Origin: an uncultured Oscillospiraceae bacterium
GTDB lineage: Bacteria; Bacillota; Clostridia; Oscillospirales; Oscillospiraceae
Direction of reading: 5' to 3'
Assembly (NCBI GenBank): GCA_910579485.1
Contig: CAJTVO010000162.1
Span: 1-6,147 of the forward strand
Length of the DNA: 6,147 nt
The notes beneath the pieces are model-generated. The model made no database searches, had not been told where the DNA came from, and was given only the letters and a program-made list of their open reading frames with translations. This document shows, piece by piece, positions 3,885 to 6,147 of the stretch; positions within the stretch are counted from its first letter, which is position 1, and every line of letters starts with the position of its first letter. Position numbers and translations under genes: made by a program.

Positions 3885-4730
3885 ATGCTGGACAGAAGCG
3901 AGATCGGCAAGCGGGGGTATCTCAACGAGCCCTACCGGCTGTTCCATCTCCGGGACGACCGGGCGCTGACGCTGGATCACCACTACCACGAATTTGACAA
4001 GCTGGTCCTACTCCTGGGCGGACGGGTGACCTACCACATCGAGGGCAAGCGCTACCCCCTCCAGCCCATGGACATCCTGCTGGTCAGCCGGAACCTCATC
4101 CATCTGCCGGTGGTGGAGGCGGGACCCGCCTATGAGCGGATGGTCCTCTGGATCGACAGGGGCTTCATGGCCCGGTTCAGCGCTCCGGAGGCGGATCTCT
4201 CCGGCTGTTTCGGCCTGACGGCCCGGCGGGGGGTCCACCTGTACCGCCCACGGGGGGAGGAGCGTACCCGCTGGCGCGCCCTGTTCGAGCGGGTGGAGAG
4301 CGCGGTGAAGGACGGCGGTTTCGCCGCCGGACTGCTGGCCGACACCTGCGTATTGCAGCTGCTGGTAGAGCTGAACCGGGCGGTCAGCGCCGCCCCGGAG
4401 GAGGCGGACCCGGCCTCCTACCGGTTTGACCCCAAGATGGAGGAGGTGACCCGGTACATCCTGGCCCATCTGGGGGAGGAGCTGAGTATCGACCGGCTGG
4501 CGGGGGCCTTCTTCCTCAGCCGGTACTATCTGATGCACCGGTTCAAGGAGGTCTACGGCTGCTCCGTCCACCAGTATATCCGGCAGAAGCGCCTCCAGCA
4601 GGCCGCCGAGGCCATCCGCCGGGACGTGCCGGTGCTGAAAGCCGCCGAGGACGCGGGGTTTGGAGATTACTCCGTCTTCCTCCGGGCGTTTCGGGCCGCG
4701 TACGGGAAGAGCCCGAGAGAGTGGAAATGA
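3885..4730 (+). CDS. AraC-family transcriptional regulator with cupin sensor domain
   Basis: This 281-residue DNA-binding regulator has the usual two-part layout. The N-terminal cupin-like sensor (about 10-95) contains the histidine-rich strand DHHYHEF (31-37), GGRVTYHIEGK (45-55) and PLQPMDILLVSRNLIHLP (58-75). The C-terminal AraC/XylS domain (about 183-281) has helix-turn-helix 1 around LSIDRLAGAFFLSRYYLMHRF (200-220) and helix-turn-helix 2 around VLKAAEDAGFGDYSVFLRAF (250-269). It ends in the typical YGKSPREW. The start is ATG 3885, 6 nt after GGAGG (3874-3878); an upstream in-frame TTG at 3831 lacks a ribosome site. It is flanked by terminators on both sides, so it stands alone. Neither the zinc-ribbon gene nor tdh is an obvious target. 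The ligand is unknown; members of this clostridial type often respond to sugars or host-derived compounds. Confidence 0.93.
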   Translation: MLDRSEIGKRGYLNEPYRLFHLRDDRALTLDHHYHEFDKLVLLLGGRVTYHIEGKRYPLQPMDILLVSRNLIHLPVVEAGPAYERMVLWIDRGFMARFSAPEADLSGCFGLTARRGVHLYRPRGEERTRWRALFERVESAVKDGGFAAGLLADTCVLQLLVELNRAVSAAPEEADPASYRFDPKMEEVTRYILAHLGEELSIDRLAGAFFLSRYYLMHRFKEVYGCSVHQYIRQKRLQQAAEAIRRDVPVLKAAEDAGFGDYSVFLRAFRAAYGKSPREWK

Positions 4731-4784
4731 CGCGCGGCTGTGTGGGTATTTCCCCGCGGGGGCCGGATACTTTGATGCTGTTAT

Positions 4785-4828
4785 AAATACCGCAAGACCG
4801 ACTTAATGGACGGTTTTGCGGTATTTTT
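4785..4828 (+). terminator. Intrinsic terminator after the AraC-type gene
   Basis: AAATACCGCAAGACCG (4785-4800) pairs with CGGTTTTGCGGTATTT (4811-4826) over 16 bp with a single G:U and a 10-nt loop, followed by more T residues (to 4828). It lies 54 nt past the stop codon. Confidence 0.9.
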
Positions 4829-4849
4829 ACCTTTCGGTTGAACTGCCTC

Positions 4850-4879
4850 TTGCAACGGCGGCGGATCTCGGCCTATACT
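4850..4879 (+). promoter_or_regulatory. Possible promoter of the resolvase remnant
   Basis: TTGCAA (4850-4855) and TATACT (4874-4879) are separated by 18 nt. The predicted start, near 4886, is about 36 nt before the resolvase ATG. Promoter and ribosome site look intact although the gene is truncated. Confidence 0.5.
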
Positions 4880-4921
4880 ATGAAAAGGTATACGAAAATC
4901 TATCCGACAGGAGGCAGTACT

Positions 4922-5101
4922 ATGGGAGGGTCCTATGGTTATATCCGGGTGTCCAGCGCAGATCAGAACGAGGACCGGCAGCTTCTGGCCATGCGGGAGG
5001 CCAAGGTGCCGGAGGACCGCATTTTTCTGGACAAGCAGTCCGGAAAGGACTTCAACCGGACGAACTACAAAGCGCATCAATATCCGCCTGCTATGCTGTA
5101 A
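4922..5101 (+). pseudogene. Truncated serine recombinase (resolvase/invertase), N-terminal fragment
   Basis: The 59-codon frame starts at ATG 4922 with a perfect AGGAGG 7 nt upstream. It matches the N-terminus of small serine resolvases: GYIRVSSADQNEDRQL, with the catalytic serine at residue 11 just after Arg-Val, then FLDKQSGKDFNRTNY. Family members run to about 185-200 residues. Here the match ends at about residue 50 (near 5071), and nine unrelated residues lead to a TAA. The rest of the catalytic domain and the helix-turn-helix are missing, and IS630-like sequence starts at the junction. The short peptide should be inactive as a recombinase, although it could still be expressed from its intact signals. 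Truncation by an insertion followed by deletion is the likely cause. Confidence 0.85.
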
Positions 5102-5361
5102 CGGCGCGGCATGACACAAGTCCCGGGTGCTGAATACCCCTGCCAATAGTTGTTGTTTCATATTCCACCTTACGCCTTGGAAATGGACCCTATAGAGCAG
5201 ATATGGAAGGCGCTGCAAAAGATGGGATTCAGAAATGAGGTTTTCCTTCTTTGGACAAGGTCGCGGACAGGCTTTGCTCCGTGATCTGCCAGCTTTCTCC
5301 TTCTCGCATCCAGAGTTTTACTGGGTGACAATGGCTCATTGAAGTTTTGATAAAATTTTAG
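5076..5361 (+). pseudogene. Degraded IS630-like transposase, C-terminal remnant
   Basis: Pieces in different frames spell the end of an IS630/Tc1-type DDE transposase. The first is LLCCNGAA-stop-HKSRVL (5088-5132). The next is HIPPYALEMDPIEQIWKALQ (5159-5218), running to GFRNEV. The last is PSLDKVADRLCSVICQL (5245-5295), to a final TAG at 5359. At least two changes look inactivating: TGA at 5112 where the family has Trp, and TGA at 5326. There are frame breaks near 5145-5158 and at 5243-5245. The expected catalytic Asp of the CDGAAW motif reads AAC (Asn, 5100-5102). The Glu of DPIEQIW is kept. The first two thirds of the gene are absent. It abuts the resolvase fragment, so both belong to one decayed mobile region. 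Confidence 0.8.
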
Positions 5362-5383
5362 TATTAAAACCGCAAACGGCCCA

Positions 5384-5412
5384 TTGACATTTCACGGGAA
5401 CTGCCGTATACT
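5384..5412 (+). promoter_or_regulatory. Promoter of tdh
   Basis: A perfect TTGACA (5384-5389) and TATACT (5407-5412, 5/6) are spaced by 17 nt. The start is predicted near 5419, giving a leader of about 50 nt with AGGAGG at 5455-5460. The promoter begins only about 20 nt after the end of the transposase remnant. Confidence 0.8.
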
Positions 5413-5430
5413 GTCCTTGTCAGAAAAACG

Positions 5431-5449
5431 AAACAAGCGAATATTGTTT
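5431..5449 (+). promoter_or_regulatory. Short dyad in the tdh leader, possible operator
   Basis: AAACAA (5431-5436) and TTGTTT (5444-5449) form a 6-bp inverted repeat with a 7-nt centre, between the predicted transcription start and the ribosome site. That is a plausible repressor-binding position, or a weak RNA stem. It is AT-only and short, so it could be chance. Confidence 0.3.
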
Positions 5450-5469
5450 GTTATAGGAGGACGATTGTG

Positions 5470-6147
5470 ATGCAGCTCATGGACGCATTGGTAAAGCCCG
5501 CCGCAGGACCCGGGCTGGAGTTACGGCAGGTCCCTGTTCCCGAGCCGGGCCCGGGACAGGTGCTGATCAAGATCCACAAGACCGCTATCTGCGGTACGGA
5601 CGTACATATTTACAACTGGGACCCCTGGGCCCAGGAGCATATCAAGCCCCCCATGGTCATCGGCCACGAGTACGTGGGCGAGGTGGCCGGACTGGGCGCG
5701 GGCGTTACCGGGCTCCATATCGGCCAGCGGGTCAGCGGCGAGGGGCATATCACCTGCGGCCGCTGCCGGAACTGCCATACCGGCAACATCCAGTGGTGCA
5801 AGGACACCAAGGGCGTGGGCGTGGACCGGGACGGCGCCTTTGCGGAGTACGTGTGCATCCCGGAGAGCAACGTCATCATCATCGACGAGAGCCTGCCGGA
5901 GGATATCGTCTCCTTTTTTGACGCCTTCGGCAACGCGGCCCATACGGCGCTGATGTGGGACATGGTGGGCGAGGACGTGCTGATCACCGGCGCGGGTCCC
6001 ATCGGCATCATCGCGGCGGGCATCTGCAAGTACGCCGGAGCCCGGCGGGTGGTGATCACGGATGTAAACGCCTACCGGCTGGAGCTGGCCCGGAAGATGG
6101 GCGTGGACGCCGCGGTGGACGTGAAGAGCGAGGACCTGCCGGCGGTG
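5470..6147 (+). CDS. tdh: L-threonine 3-dehydrogenase, partial at right edge
   Basis: Tdh is a zinc-dependent, NAD-linked medium-chain dehydrogenase that oxidises L-threonine to 2-amino-3-ketobutyrate, usually cleaved by Kbl to glycine and acetyl-CoA. The 226 visible codons are about two thirds of the usual 340-350 residues. Diagnostic features are TAICGTDVHIYNW with catalytic-zinc Cys41, GHEYVGEV with His66-Glu67, and GEGHITCGRCRNC with structural-zinc C96, C99, C102 and C110. There is also FDAFGNAAHTAL, the Rossmann GAGPIG (174-179) and TDVNAYRLELARKMG with Asp198 for the NAD ribose. The TDH-specific GEGHITCG and FGNAAHTAL motifs separate it from generic alcohol or sorbitol dehydrogenases. 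The start is ATG 5470, 9 nt after AGGAGG; the in-frame GTG at 5467 is the alternative. A kbl gene would be expected just beyond the window. Confidence 0.93.
   Translation, partial: MQLMDALVKPAAGPGLELRQVPVPEPGPGQVLIKIHKTAICGTDVHIYNWDPWAQEHIKPPMVIGHEYVGEVAGLGAGVTGLHIGQRVSGEGHITCGRCRNCHTGNIQWCKDTKGVGVDRDGAFAEYVCIPESNVIIIDESLPEDIVSFFDAFGNAAHTALMWDMVGEDVLITGAGPIGIIAAGICKYAGARRVVITDVNAYRLELARKMGVDAAVDVKSEDLPAV

Noticed and set aside
4008..4571. 187-codon minus-strand frame inside the AraC-type gene
   Set aside because: A shadow of the AraC reading frame: no start signals and no family motifs.
4781..5218. Minus-strand frame across the resolvase and transposase remnants
   Set aside because: The plus strand shows clear resolvase and IS630 motifs; this frame has no start signal and crosses the araC terminator.
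5521..6059. Minus-strand open frames opposite tdh
   Set aside because: tdh motifs are unmistakable on the plus strand; the opposite frames lack ribosome sites and recognisable domains.

Overview
The window looks like chromosomal DNA from a fairly GC-rich member of the Clostridia, most likely an Oscillospiraceae-type gut anaerobe (Flavonifractor, Pseudoflavonifractor or Lawsonibacter-like). The evidence is an acetogen-type metV-metF pair, strong AGGAGG ribosome sites, near-consensus sigma-A promoters, a clostridial AraC regulator and a resolvase of the Firmicutes type. The genus is inference.

Layout. 1-376 is non-coding and rich in short perfect hairpins, with a probable promoter just before metV. 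377-1953 is the metV-metF operon (methylenetetrahydrofolate reductase), with an ATGA overlap. A bactofilin gene (2026-2493, minus) converges on it, and a terminator lies between them. 2597-3246 is a compact block without a conventional gene and is the most interesting part of the window. 3390-3770 encodes a small helical zinc-ribbon protein, and 3885-4730 an AraC-family regulator; both have clear terminators. 4830-5361 is a mobile-element graveyard: the start of a serine resolvase fused to the decayed 3' end of an IS630-like transposase. A consensus promoter then drives tdh (L-threonine 3-dehydrogenase), which runs off the right edge.

The 2597-3246 block reads as an undescribed-looking type I toxin-antitoxin-like locus. 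A consensus promoter (2752-2780) leads through a structured leader to a 28-residue membrane-peptide ORF (2931-3017) with a perfect ribosome site. A second consensus promoter on the opposite strand (3103-3131) would make an antisense RNA of about 92 nt covering the 3' end of the toxin mRNA. The two promoters resemble each other, and the RNA segments after them carry the same two motifs (12 and 10 nt), so the promoter-leader seems to have been duplicated in inverted orientation. As a result, the 5' leader of the full-length mRNA can pair with its own 3' tail, and a local stem can cover the ribosome site. The module lies exactly between two copies of a palindromic MITE-like repeat. Expression, toxicity and antisense control are all inference from sequence.

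Possible metabolic link: Tdh (with a Kbl partner that would lie outside the window) yields glycine and acetyl-CoA from threonine. Glycine cleavage yields methylene-THF, the substrate of MetVF. The genes are not in one operon, so this is only a suggestion.
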